Below, in pieces: positions 19,312 to 27,451 of a stretch of DNA of 64,000 nt; the first letter of the stretch is position 1; each line of letters starts with the position of its first letter. The stretch is taken from the NCBI GenBank assembly GCA_963849365.1, contig CAWKHA010000004.1, forward strand, positions 744,001-808,000, in the 5' to 3' direction. The translations under genes and the position numbers were made by a program. Origin of the DNA: CAVQCJ01 sp963849365 (lineage in GTDB: Bacteria > Actinomycetota > Actinomycetes > Prado026). Under the pieces are notes generated by a model that worked only from the letters and a program-made list of their open reading frames with translations, was not told where the DNA came from and did not search any database.

Positions 19312-19529
19312 TCACGGAGGATCGGCGTAAGAGGCGATGCACCTGAGCCTCAGGTGCCGCTGGCTCTGCCGGTCGTCGCGGAAGACGTTCATCACGACCT
19401 CGCAGTCGCAGCAGCAGCCCCCATTGGCCTGGAGCCAGCGGAGCAACGCCGGCCGCTTGCGCGGCTGCGCGTGACCATCTGGTCGGCGAGCATGCGCAGC
19501 CGGCTTTCGAGATCGTCGATATGGCTCAC
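19312..19529 (-). pseudogene. Small DUF2695-like gene with a -1 frameshift
   Basis: A GTG at 19529 follows a strong Shine-Dalgarno (GAAGGAG, about 10 nt upstream) and encodes MSHIDDLESRLRMLADQMVT. This frame then runs into Ala/Arg-rich nonsense and stops after 45 codons. In another frame the sequence reads on as RPALLRWLQANGGCCCDCEV, then VMNVFRDDRQ to a TGA at 19314-19312. The Cys-rich WL-x-x-x-GG-x-x-CDCEV-x-x-N pattern is what I remember of DUF2695. One lost base around 19455-19470 would join the two into a 72-residue protein. Function is unknown. Confidence 0.6.
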
Positions 19530-19673
19530 GTCGGGGACACTCCTTCGGGACCCGCGGATGGGAGCCCCTGTCCTAACGTGGGCGGCTGACAGATCGGCCC
19601 TATCAGACTGGTGGTGCGACCCGACCTGTGGACAGCTCGACGGGCACGGGTTCCGCGGCTCGGTGTGAGCCGG

Positions 19674-21137
19674 TCAAGAGCAGGCGGCGGCCAGGCTGGA
19701 CGACGCGGTCGAGCTCGCCGGGAGGTGGCCGGCCAGCGCGTTGCGGACGAGCGCGCGGATCTGGGCGTAGTCCGGGTTGCGCGGGTCCATCAGCGGCGGG
19801 ACCAGCAGGAGCGTCCGCACCCGGCTCGTGCGCAGGGCCGAGCCCAGCTGGACCAGCGCCGGGAGCCGGCTGCGCGGGATGTCGGTCGTCACGTACCTGC
19901 TGACGGCGCCGGCGAGCCCCGGGTAGATCGTGACCAGCCGCGGGCCGGTGAGCTGGTGGCCCATCGCCTCGAGCACGCACCGCTGCCGGCGCATGCGCTG
20001 GTAGTCGCTGTCCGCGTGCCGTGAGCGGATGTAGACGTACACCTCGTTCGGCGTGAGGTGCTGGCGTCCGGGCCTGATGTCGGCGGAGATGGAGGCGCCG
20101 CCGTCGAGGTAGGGCGAGACCCGGTCCGACAGCGACTCCGGGATGTCCATGGTCACCCCGCCGAGGGCGCTGACCACGCCCACGACGCCGCGCAGGTCGA
20201 CCATCGCCCAGTCGTCGATCTCCAGCCCGGTGGCCGCGGCGACGGCCTGCTCGGTGGCGGTGGCGCCGGGGTCCTTGACGTGACCGAACCAGCTGGGGTG
20301 CGACGTGCCGTACCCGTAGACGGCGTTGGCGATGTTGTCGAACCCGTTCGGGAAGCGGTCCCGCATCGGCCCGGCCGGGAACGGGATGCGCGCGAGGTTG
20401 CGCGGTACCCCGATCATCACGGCAGTACGCCTCCGCGGGTCGATGCTGAGCAGGACCATCGTGTCGGTGCGGGCTCCGGTACGGGACGGGCCGGCGTCCG
20501 AGCCGAGCAGGAGCACGGTGAAGCGGCCGTCGTGCCCCAGGGCGGCGGACGACAGCGAGCGCGGGCTCGGCCGCGCGGACGTCGACGCCGCCGACGCGGA
20601 GGCCGTCGGTGTCGGCGACGGCTCGCTCGACGACGGGAGGGGGCCAGGTTCGACCGGCAGCACCGGTTCGTCCGCGAACACGTTCGTGACCAGCTCGCGC
20701 TGCGCGATCGCGTCCCAGGCCGCCTGCACGTGCGGCACGACGAGCAGCCCGACCACGAGCGCGAGGACCACGACGCCGGCGACCGAGGCACCGGCCGGAC
20801 GGCCGGTGAACGGTCGCACGCAGCCGTACGCATCGATCGCCGCGGCCACCCGCACGACGAGGCTGACCGCGATGGCCACGACGGCCGCGGTCAGCCAGGC
20901 CGGCTGGACGGCGAGCTCGAGCAGCTCGACGCGCCCGAGCATCGCGGCCCATACGGCGACCCCGATGGTCGCCAGGGTGAACGCGAGATAGGGGACCGCG
21001 CGCCGGCGGCGGCCGGCGGCGAGCTGGCCCGCACCCGGCAGCAGCGCGGAGAGCGCGGCCGCGCCGGACGCGACCAGTACCAGGTGGGCGGGGCGGGCGG
21101 GCTGCGCATCCCCCGTACCCCCGCCATGGCGCCCCAT
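19674..21137 (-). CDS. LytR-CpsA-Psr (LCP) family protein
   Basis: 487 residues. About four membrane helices occupy the first 170 residues; a Ser/Pro/Thr-rich linker follows, then the extracellular LCP domain with LLLGSDAG, GARTDTMVLLSIDP and VMIGVPRNL carrying the Arg and Asp residues that hold the polyprenyl pyrophosphate. LCP enzymes attach teichoic-type or arabinogalactan-type polymers to peptidoglycan. The ATG at 21137 has CATGCT 6 nt upstream. Four helices rather than one before the LCP domain is unusual. Confidence 0.9.
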   Translation of the reverse strand: MGRHGGGTGDAQPARPAHLVLVASGAAALSALLPGAGQLAAGRRRRAVPYLAFTLATIGVAVWAAMLGRVELLELAVQPAWLTAAVVAIAVSLVVRVAAAIDAYGCVRPFTGRPAGASVAGVVVLALVVGLLVVPHVQAAWDAIAQRELVTNVFADEPVLPVEPGPLPSSSEPSPTPTASASAASTSARPSPRSLSSAALGHDGRFTVLLLGSDAGPSRTGARTDTMVLLSIDPRRRTAVMIGVPRNLARIPFPAGPMRDRFPNGFDNIANAVYGYGTSHPSWFGHVKDPGATATEQAVAAATGLEIDDWAMVDLRGVVGVVSALGGVTMDIPESLSDRVSPYLDGGASISADIRPGRQHLTPNEVYVYIRSRHADSDYQRMRRQRCVLEAMGHQLTGPRLVTIYPGLAGAVSRYVTTDIPRSRLPALVQLGSALRTSRVRTLLLVPPLMDPRNPDYAQIRALVRNALAGHLPASSTASSSLAAACS

Positions 21138-21205
21138 CACAACAGCATGACGCCCGGCGGCCGGCTTTCGTGTACAAGTCGAGCCCGCCGCCGCCCGTAC
21201 CTGCG

Positions 21206-21269
21206 CGACTGATGCGCGCGTCTTGGGCCTAACGGGTGACGCGTAGGCCCAAGACGCGCGCATCAGTCG
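21206..21269. repeat. Intergenic palindromic element, copy 2 (long form)
   Basis: Perfect 25-bp inverted repeat (21206-21230 and 21245-21269) around a 14-nt loop; the arm begins CGACTGATGCGCGCGTCTTG. Its arm sequence is nearly identical to copy 1 at 7781. It lies about 100 nt past the sedolisin stop and about 70 nt before the LCP gene start. Confidence 0.9.
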
Positions 21270-21290
21270 GGCAGGGTGGACGCGGACGCG

Positions 21291-21327
21291 GGCGAGGGCC
21301 GGGGAGGCAGACTCCCCGGCCCTCGCC
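21291..21327 (-). terminator. Terminator of the sedolisin gene
   Basis: Perfect 15-bp stem (GGCGAGGGCCGGGGA with TCCCCGGCCCTCGCC) and a 7-nt loop, 43 nt past the stop codon of the minus-strand sedolisin gene. No U tract follows, as is common in high-GC actinobacteria. Confidence 0.75.
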
Positions 21328-21369
21328 GCTCACGCCGTCCGGTCGGGCGGACCCGACCGACAGCCGGGG

Positions 21370-23388
21370 CTAGTGGCCCAGGCCGGTGACGTACGCCAGG
21401 CCCTTCGGCGTCCCGATGCCGGTGACGTCGTCGTAGCCCTTCCGGGTGAAGATGGACTCGGTCTGGTCGAGCGAACGCAGCGAGTACACCAGCCCGTCTG
21501 TGGCGTCGACCCCGTTGACGAAGTCGACCCGGACCACCGCGTGCTTGCCCTGCGGCACGATGTCACGGACCGCCGAGGAACCCGCCAGCCGGTAGATCGC
21601 CGGGTTCGCGAACCCGTGCGCGCGACCGAACGCCTGGTCGGACAGAGCCTCGATCCCGGCCATCAGCGGGCAGGACAGGCTCGTGCCGCCGATGCGGTAC
21701 TCGGAGTACCTCGACTTCCCGTCCGGGAACATCTGGGTCTCGCCGACCAGGAAGCCCGTGCTCGGGTCGCCGTCCGCGGCGATGTCCGGCACGGCCCGGC
21801 CTGCGGGGCCCCAGAACTTCGAGATTGATTTCGGCACGACGCCCTTCTGGTAGCCCGGCTCGGCGAACAGCTGGCTGGTGCCGCCGCCGCCCCCGTACAG
21901 GTGGTTGCCCGGAGGCTTCGGGTCCCACTTGCCGTCGGTGAGCACGCTCTTGCCCGTGCCCCAGCCGGTCTCCCACTGGTAGTTGTCGTTCTTGCCGAGG
22001 GCGAGGCTGGTGCCGCCGACCGCGGTGATCCACGGGTCGGAGGCGGGGAAGTCGACGAGCCGGACGCCCGTGTTGTCGACCTCGTCGCCGCCGTCACCGG
22101 AGGAGAAGAACACGCCGATGCCCTGCAGGACCGCCTGCACGAACGTCTGCTGGTAGGCGTGAAGCAGGGCTGCCTGGCTGACCGGGTCGGGCTCGCCGAT
22201 GCCGCCCCAGGAGTTGCTGATGATCTGCGCGAGGTGGTTGTCGATGATCTTGTTCAGCGCAGCCAGCAGGTCCGGGTCGTCGCAGCTGCGACCGGCCACG
22301 TACAGGACGTTGGCCGCCGGTGCCATGGAGTGCACGGCCTCGACGTCGAGGGTCTCCTCGCCGTACCAGCCCTGCTCACCGCACAGGTCGTCGTTGACGT
22401 GGTCGTAGTAGCCGTAGCGGTACGGCGCGGCGCCGATCTGCTTGAACTGACCCTTGGCGAACGGCTGCTGACCGTGCAGCGACGCGTACTTGTTCGCGTC
22501 CGCCAGGATCGTCGGGGCGGCGTACGCATCCACGATCGCGACGGTCACGCCGCTGCCGTTGATGCCCTTGGCCACCAGACCGGTCGTGCCGTAGGCGCCG
22601 CGCAGCTGGTCGGCCACGTAGCCGCACGGTGCGTACGGCTGCTTCTTGCCGAACGCCCCCGGCAGTGTCGACGCGGTCTTCTCGCCGTAGTAGCTCGAGC
22701 ACGGCCTCCCGTTCACGAACGCGGGCGGCGGCGGGGCCTTGGTCGTGACGGCGGCCGTCGGGTTCTTCGTCGACGCGGTGCCCTTGGCGGACGTCGCCTT
22801 GCCGGACGTCGACGGCGCGTTCAGCCGGGTCTGGCTGGTCAGCCCGTCCACGCCGGCCACGAGGCTGGCGACAGCGACGGGGACCTTGGCAGCCGAGGCG
22901 GGGGCGGTGGCGGTGCCGCCGCTCACCGAGAAGGAGTCGATGGTCGTGCCGAAGGCCCGCTCCGCCTGCGCCACGGTGCCGGTCACGGTGACCCAGCGGT
23001 GGTTGGCGGGGACGTCCACGATCTTGAGGCCGGCCTTGCCCAGCCAGCGGGTCACCTTGGCCACGTCAGCGTTGGTGGGGGCGAAGCGCGCGCGGAACTG
23101 GGCGGCGCTCAGGTAGTGGCCGTACGACGTGCTGGCCGGGTCGGAGACTGCAGCCGCGAGGCGGGCGGCGCCCTTCGCGTCGCGCATGTTCAGCACGACG
23201 GTCAGTCGCACGGACGCCTTGGCGGAGGCGTGTCCCTTGACGGCCGACGCGTGCGCCCAGGACGGCACGGAGCCGTTCAGGGCGACGGAAGGGGTGTCGC
23301 TGTCTGCCTGTGCCGGAGCGGCGAAGGCAGCCAGGCCAAGGGCGGCGACGGTGACGCCGATGGCTCCCCTGCGATAGCTGTGACGCAT
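21370..23388 (-). CDS. Secreted sedolisin (S53 family) protease
   Basis: 672 residues. Signal peptide AAALGLAAFAAPAQA-like at the N-terminus (about residues 10-28), then a pro-kumamolisin activation domain (to about residue 200), a Lys/Thr/Ala-rich linker and the catalytic domain. GEETLDVEAVH carries the Glu and Asp of the catalytic triad and GGTSLSCPLMAG the Ser. SNSWGG and FSSGDGG are also family segments. S53 enzymes are acid-acting serine-carboxyl peptidases. The ATG at 23388 has GAGGAG six nt upstream. A strong terminator follows the gene. Confidence 0.93.
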   Translation of the reverse strand: MRHSYRRGAIGVTVAALGLAAFAAPAQADSDTPSVALNGSVPSWAHASAVKGHASAKASVRLTVVLNMRDAKGAARLAAAVSDPASTSYGHYLSAAQFRARFAPTNADVAKVTRWLGKAGLKIVDVPANHRWVTVTGTVAQAERAFGTTIDSFSVSGGTATAPASAAKVPVAVASLVAGVDGLTSQTRLNAPSTSGKATSAKGTASTKNPTAAVTTKAPPPPAFVNGRPCSSYYGEKTASTLPGAFGKKQPYAPCGYVADQLRGAYGTTGLVAKGINGSGVTVAIVDAYAAPTILADANKYASLHGQQPFAKGQFKQIGAAPYRYGYYDHVNDDLCGEQGWYGEETLDVEAVHSMAPAANVLYVAGRSCDDPDLLAALNKIIDNHLAQIISNSWGGIGEPDPVSQAALLHAYQQTFVQAVLQGIGVFFSSGDGGDEVDNTGVRLVDFPASDPWITAVGGTSLALGKNDNYQWETGWGTGKSVLTDGKWDPKPPGNHLYGGGGGTSQLFAEPGYQKGVVPKSISKFWGPAGRAVPDIAADGDPSTGFLVGETQMFPDGKSRYSEYRIGGTSLSCPLMAGIEALSDQAFGRAHGFANPAIYRLAGSSAVRDIVPQGKHAVVRVDFVNGVDATDGLVYSLRSLDQTESIFTRKGYDDVTGIGTPKGLAYVTGLGH

Positions 23389-23742
23389 TGACTCTCCTCG
23401 GGATGGTGGAGGCCATACCGTGCGCCGATCTGGCACACGCCGGGGGTCACAGTCCACGTACGCCGAGCAGTCGTCAAGCGTTTCGTACCTATCCGACCAA
23501 CCGTGCCCGGGTGATCACCGAGGGTGCGGCAGCGTCCCTCGTCCGGGTCAACGATCAGCCCTGGACCGGCGTGGCTGACGGCCGCGACGCGCCGCCGCGG
23601 TGTCAGCGGAGCCGCCGCCGGCCGACTGGTCCCTACGGCCCATCTGCCTCATCCGTTCGGTCGTTCGGGCGTCCCGGCGGTTCACGTGGCGATTCCCCTG
23701 CTATACGGTATTCCCTACCTGGCAAGGGGAGAGGATAGGTAA
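23389..23742. other. Divergent intergenic region (sedolisin / sulfate operon)
   Basis: 354 nt without a convincing gene. Close to the sulfate-binding protein gene lie TATACGGTATTCCC (23701-23714), containing the palindrome ATACGGTAT, and AAGGGGAGAGG, which is the ribosome binding site for the ATG at 23743. TATACG could be the -10 of the sulfate operon promoter. GC content is lower here than in the flanking genes. Confidence 0.4.
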
Positions 23743-24759
23743 ATGAGGATTCGCAAGTACACCGCAGTGGCGGCCCTGGCGGCGGCAGCGTCGCTGGTCC
23801 TGGCCGGGTGCGGCAGCGGGAGCAGCGGGGGTTCCGGTTCCGGCCCCAAGGTCACGCTCGCGCTGGTGGCCTACTCCACCCCGCAGGGCGCCTACACCAA
23901 GCTGATCAAGGCCTTCCAGGCCACCGACGCCGGCAAGAACATCTCGTTCACCCAGTCGTACGGCGCGTCCGGCGACCAGAGCCGAGCGGTCGCGGCCGGC
24001 CTGAAGGCCGACATCGTCAACTTCGCGCTCGAGCCGGACGTCACCCGGCTGGTGAAGGCCAACCTGGTCGACGCGAGCTGGAACACCGGCCAGTACAAGG
24101 GCATGATCACCAACTCGGTCGTGGTGATCGGGACCCGCAAGGGCAACCCGAAGGGCCTCAAGGACTGGACCGACCTGACCAAGTCCGGCGTACAGGTCAT
24201 CACGCCCAACCCGTTCACCTCGGGCGGTGCGCGCTGGAACATCATGGCCGGCTACGGCGCTACCTCTGACAAGGGCGCGAACAAGCAGGCCGGGATCGAC
24301 TACCTGCACGCGTTGTTCAAGAACGTCCCGGTGCAGGACGACAGCGCCCGCAAGTCGCTGCAGACGTTCGTCGGCGGCAAGGGCGACGCCTTCCTCTCCT
24401 ACGAGAGCGAGGCCATCAATGCCCAGAAGAACAACCAGCCGATCGACTACACCGTGCCGGCCTCGACGATCCTGATCGAGAACCCGATCGCCGTGACCTC
24501 GACCAGCACGCACAAGAAGGAGGCCCAGAGCTTCCTGGACTTCCTGTACACGCCGGCGGCGCAGCAGATCTGGGCCAACTCCGGCTACCGCCCGGTCGTG
24601 CCGGGGGTGGCGACGGGCAAGTTCCCGACGCCGACCGCGGTGTTCACGATCACCGACCTCGGTGGCTGGACCGTCGTCACCAAGGACTTCTTCGACACCA
24701 CCAAAGGCGTGATGGCCGACGTCGAGAAGAGCATCGGTGTCACCGTCACGGCCAAGTAG
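23743..24759 (+). CDS. Sulfate/thiosulfate ABC transporter substrate-binding lipoprotein
   Basis: 338 residues. A lipobox (SLVLAGCGSGS, Cys at about residue 23) marks a lipoprotein signal. The mature protein follows the Sbp/CysP pattern: VAYSTPQGAYTKLIKAF, SYGASGDQSRAVAAGLKADI, NPFTSGGARWNIMAGYG and FLSYESEAIN. It delivers sulfate or thiosulfate to the permease encoded by the next three genes. A good Shine-Dalgarno precedes the ATG. Confidence 0.93.
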   Translation: MRIRKYTAVAALAAAASLVLAGCGSGSSGGSGSGPKVTLALVAYSTPQGAYTKLIKAFQATDAGKNISFTQSYGASGDQSRAVAAGLKADIVNFALEPDVTRLVKANLVDASWNTGQYKGMITNSVVVIGTRKGNPKGLKDWTDLTKSGVQVITPNPFTSGGARWNIMAGYGATSDKGANKQAGIDYLHALFKNVPVQDDSARKSLQTFVGGKGDAFLSYESEAINAQKNNQPIDYTVPASTILIENPIAVTSTSTHKKEAQSFLDFLYTPAAQQIWANSGYRPVVPGVATGKFPTPTAVFTITDLGGWTVVTKDFFDTTKGVMADVEKSIGVTVTAK

Positions 24760-25678
24760 CGCCACGGGCACCGACGTAGCCGACGGCACGGCGGCGGACC
24801 GGTCCACGACCGGTGACGCCGCCGGGCCCGACGCGCGCGACGCCCTGGACGCCTCGCAGACCCAGGAACGACCGGTCGCCCCGGGCGTGTCCCGCAAGCC
24901 CTCGGTCGGCCTGGGGCTCGGCCTCGGGACGGCCATGCTGTACCTCAGCCTGATCGTGCTGATCCCGCTGGCCGCCGTCGTCTGGCGGTCCCGCCAGGAC
25001 GGCTGGTCCGCGTTCTGGCAGGCGATCACCTCCGACCAGGCGAGGTCGGCGCTCGTCCTCACGATCGTCGCCTCGATCGTCGTCGGCCTGGTCAACCTGG
25101 TGATGGGCACGCTCATCGCCTGGGTCCTGGTGCGCGACAAGTTCCCCGGCCTGCGCATCGTCGACACGCTGATCGACCTCCCGTTCGCGCTGCCGACGAT
25201 CGTGGCCGGCCTGGTTCTGCTCTCGCTGTACGGCACGAACAGCCCAGTCCACATCAACGTCGCGTACACCCGGGCCAGCGTCGTGCTGGCCCTGCTCTTC
25301 GTGACGCTGCCGTTCGTCGTGCGAACCGTCCAGCCGGTCCTGCTCGAGCTCGACCCGCAGACGGAGGAGGCCGCGCACTCGCTGGGCGCCAGCCGGGTGA
25401 CCACGTTCCGTCGCGTGCTGCTGCCCAGCCTGCTGCCCGCGATGCTGGCCGGTACGGCCCTGGCGTTCACCCGGGCCATGAGCGAGTTCGGTGCGACCGT
25501 GCTGCTGACTGGGAACCTGCCCTTCCAGACCGAGGTCGCCTCGGTGTTCATCCGCGGCCAGATCGAGAGCGACAACGTCACTGCGGCAGCCGCGGTCTCG
25601 ACCGTGCTGCTGGTCGTCGCGCTGATCGCCCTGGTCTCGCTGGACGCCCTTCAGCGATGGGGGTGCCGTCGTGGCTAG
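24737..25678 (+). CDS. cysT: Sulfate ABC transporter permease CysT
   Basis: 313 residues with about six membrane helices. EEAAHSLGASRVTTFRRVLL is the EAA loop that docks on the ATPase. The GTG start overlaps the binding-protein gene by 23 nt and yields an unusually long hydrophilic N-terminus of about 55 residues rich in Asp, Ala and Thr; a start closer to the first helix cannot be excluded. It pairs with CysW. Confidence 0.9.
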   Translation: MSPSRPSSATGTDVADGTAADRSTTGDAAGPDARDALDASQTQERPVAPGVSRKPSVGLGLGLGTAMLYLSLIVLIPLAAVVWRSRQDGWSAFWQAITSDQARSALVLTIVASIVVGLVNLVMGTLIAWVLVRDKFPGLRIVDTLIDLPFALPTIVAGLVLLSLYGTNSPVHINVAYTRASVVLALLFVTLPFVVRTVQPVLLELDPQTEEAAHSLGASRVTTFRRVLLPSLLPAMLAGTALAFTRAMSEFGATVLLTGNLPFQTEVASVFIRGQIESDNVTAAAAVSTVLLVVALIALVSLDALQRWGCRRG

Positions 25679-26462
25679 ATACGCGCTGCGCACCGTCGCG
25701 CTGGTCTACCTGCTGTTCCTGCTGGTCCTGCCCGTCGGTGTCATCGTCTGGCGGACCTTCGAGAACGGCCTGCAGCCGGTGATCGACACGCTGACGAACG
25801 AGTCTGCCCTGCACGCGTTCAAGCTGACGCTCGTCATCGCCGTCGTCGCGACCGTCGCGAACACCGTGTTCGGGATCGGCGCCGCGATCCTGCTGGCCCG
25901 GCACGACTTCTTCGGCAAGCGCGTCTTCAACGCGCTGATCGACCTGCCGCTCGCGGTGTCACCAGTCGTCGTCGGGCTCGCGCTGATCCTCGTGTACGGC
26001 ACGTTCACGCCGGTCGGCGGCTGGTTGTCGGAGCGTGGCCTGGACATCATCTTCGCGGTCCCGGGCATGGTCCTGGCGACCATCTTCGTCTCGTTGCCCC
26101 TGGTGGTACGAGCGGTCGAGCCCGTGCTCGAGGAGATCGGTGTCGAGCAGGAGCAGGCCGCCTGGACGCTGGGGGCGAGCACCTGGCAGGCCTTCCGCCG
26201 CGTGACCATCCCGGCCATCCGGTGGGCGCTCGCCTACGGCACCGTCCTCGCGCTCGCCCGCTGCCTCGGTGAGTACGGTGCCGTCGCCGTCGTGTCCGGG
26301 AACCTCGTCGACCAGACGCAGACCGCCACGCTCTACGTCGAGCAGCTGTTCATCAACTTCGACCAGCAGGGCGCCTACACGATGGCGTTCGCACTCATGG
26401 TGGTGGCGGTCGTGACGCTGCTGCTCATCACGATGCTCCGGCCCAAGGAGGAGACGCGATGA
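25671..26462 (+). CDS. cysW: Sulfate ABC transporter permease CysW
   Basis: 263 residues, about six membrane helices. The EAA loop is EQEQAAWTLGASTWQAFRRV. It starts at GTG and overlaps cysT by 8 nt, so the pair is translationally coupled. It forms the heterodimeric pore with CysT. Confidence 0.92.
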   Translation: MARYALRTVALVYLLFLLVLPVGVIVWRTFENGLQPVIDTLTNESALHAFKLTLVIAVVATVANTVFGIGAAILLARHDFFGKRVFNALIDLPLAVSPVVVGLALILVYGTFTPVGGWLSERGLDIIFAVPGMVLATIFVSLPLVVRAVEPVLEEIGVEQEQAAWTLGASTWQAFRRVTIPAIRWALAYGTVLALARCLGEYGAVAVVSGNLVDQTQTATLYVEQLFINFDQQGAYTMAFALMVVAVVTLLLITMLRPKEETR

Positions 26463-27412
26463 TCCGCGTCAGCAACGTGTCCAAGAACTTCGGCGACTTC
26501 GCCGCGCTCACCGACGTGTCGGTGGACATCCCGTCCGGGTCGCTGACCGCGCTGCTGGGTCCCAGCGGCGGCGGCAAGTCGACACTCCTGCGGATCATCG
26601 CCGGGCTGGAGACCCCGGACAGCGGGGTGGTCGAGATCGCCGGCGAGGACTCGACGAAGGTGTCGCCGCAGCGACGCAACGTGGGCTTCGTCTTCCAGCA
26701 CTACGCCGCCTTCAAGCACATGACGGTGGCCTCGAACGTCGCGTTCGGGCTGAAGATCCGCAAGCGGCCCAAGGCCGAGATCGACAAGCGGGTCCGTGAG
26801 CTGCTCGAGCTGGTGCACCTGGAGCAGTTCGCCGGTCGGTACCCCGCGCAGCTGTCCGGCGGGCAGCGGCAGCGGATGGCCCTGGCCCGGGCGCTCGCGG
26901 TCGAGCCACGTGTCCTGCTGCTGGACGAGCCCTTCGGGGCCCTGGACGCGCAGGTCCGCAAGGAGCTGCGCACGTGGCTGCGCCGGCTGCACGACGAGGT
27001 GCACGTCACCACGGTGTTCGTCACCCACGACCAGGAGGAGGCGATGGAGGTCGCCGACAGCATCGTGGTGATGGCGGACGGGCGCGTGCGGCAGGTCGGG
27101 ACACCCGACGAGCTGTACGAGAGCCCGGCGAACGACTTCGTGATGAGCTTTCTGGGCCCGGTGACCAAGCTGCGCGGGCACCTGGTGCGCCCCCACGACC
27201 TGGAAGTCACCGCGGACCCCCGTGCGGACGCGGTCCGGGCCGTCGTCGAGCGGGTCGTGCGGCTCGGGTTCGAGGTGCGGGTCGACGCGGTCGCCGACGG
27301 CGAGCCGATCTGGGCGCAGCTGACCCGAGACGGCGCCCGCCGCCTGTCCCTGCAGCCGGGGGACACCGTCTACGTCCGCGCGGTCCCACCGGCCGAAGAG
27401 TTCGTCGCCTGA
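26459..27412 (+). CDS. cysA: Sulfate ABC transporter ATP-binding protein CysA
   Basis: 317 residues. Walker A GPSGGGKST, signature LSGGQRQRMALARAL, Walker B VLLLDEPFGALD and the switch His in VFVTHDQEEAM are all intact. A short TOBE-like C-terminal domain follows. The ATG overlaps the cysW stop (ATGA). It completes a four-gene importer operon and converges with the KimA-type gene 39 nt downstream. Confidence 0.94.
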   Translation: MIRVSNVSKNFGDFAALTDVSVDIPSGSLTALLGPSGGGKSTLLRIIAGLETPDSGVVEIAGEDSTKVSPQRRNVGFVFQHYAAFKHMTVASNVAFGLKIRKRPKAEIDKRVRELLELVHLEQFAGRYPAQLSGGQRQRMALARALAVEPRVLLLDEPFGALDAQVRKELRTWLRRLHDEVHVTTVFVTHDQEEAMEVADSIVVMADGRVRQVGTPDELYESPANDFVMSFLGPVTKLRGHLVRPHDLEVTADPRADAVRAVVERVVRLGFEVRVDAVADGEPIWAQLTRDGARRLSLQPGDTVYVRAVPPAEEFVA

Positions 27413-27451
27413 TCCTCGCCCCAGACCGGGACAGTCGGACCGGGAGCGGGG

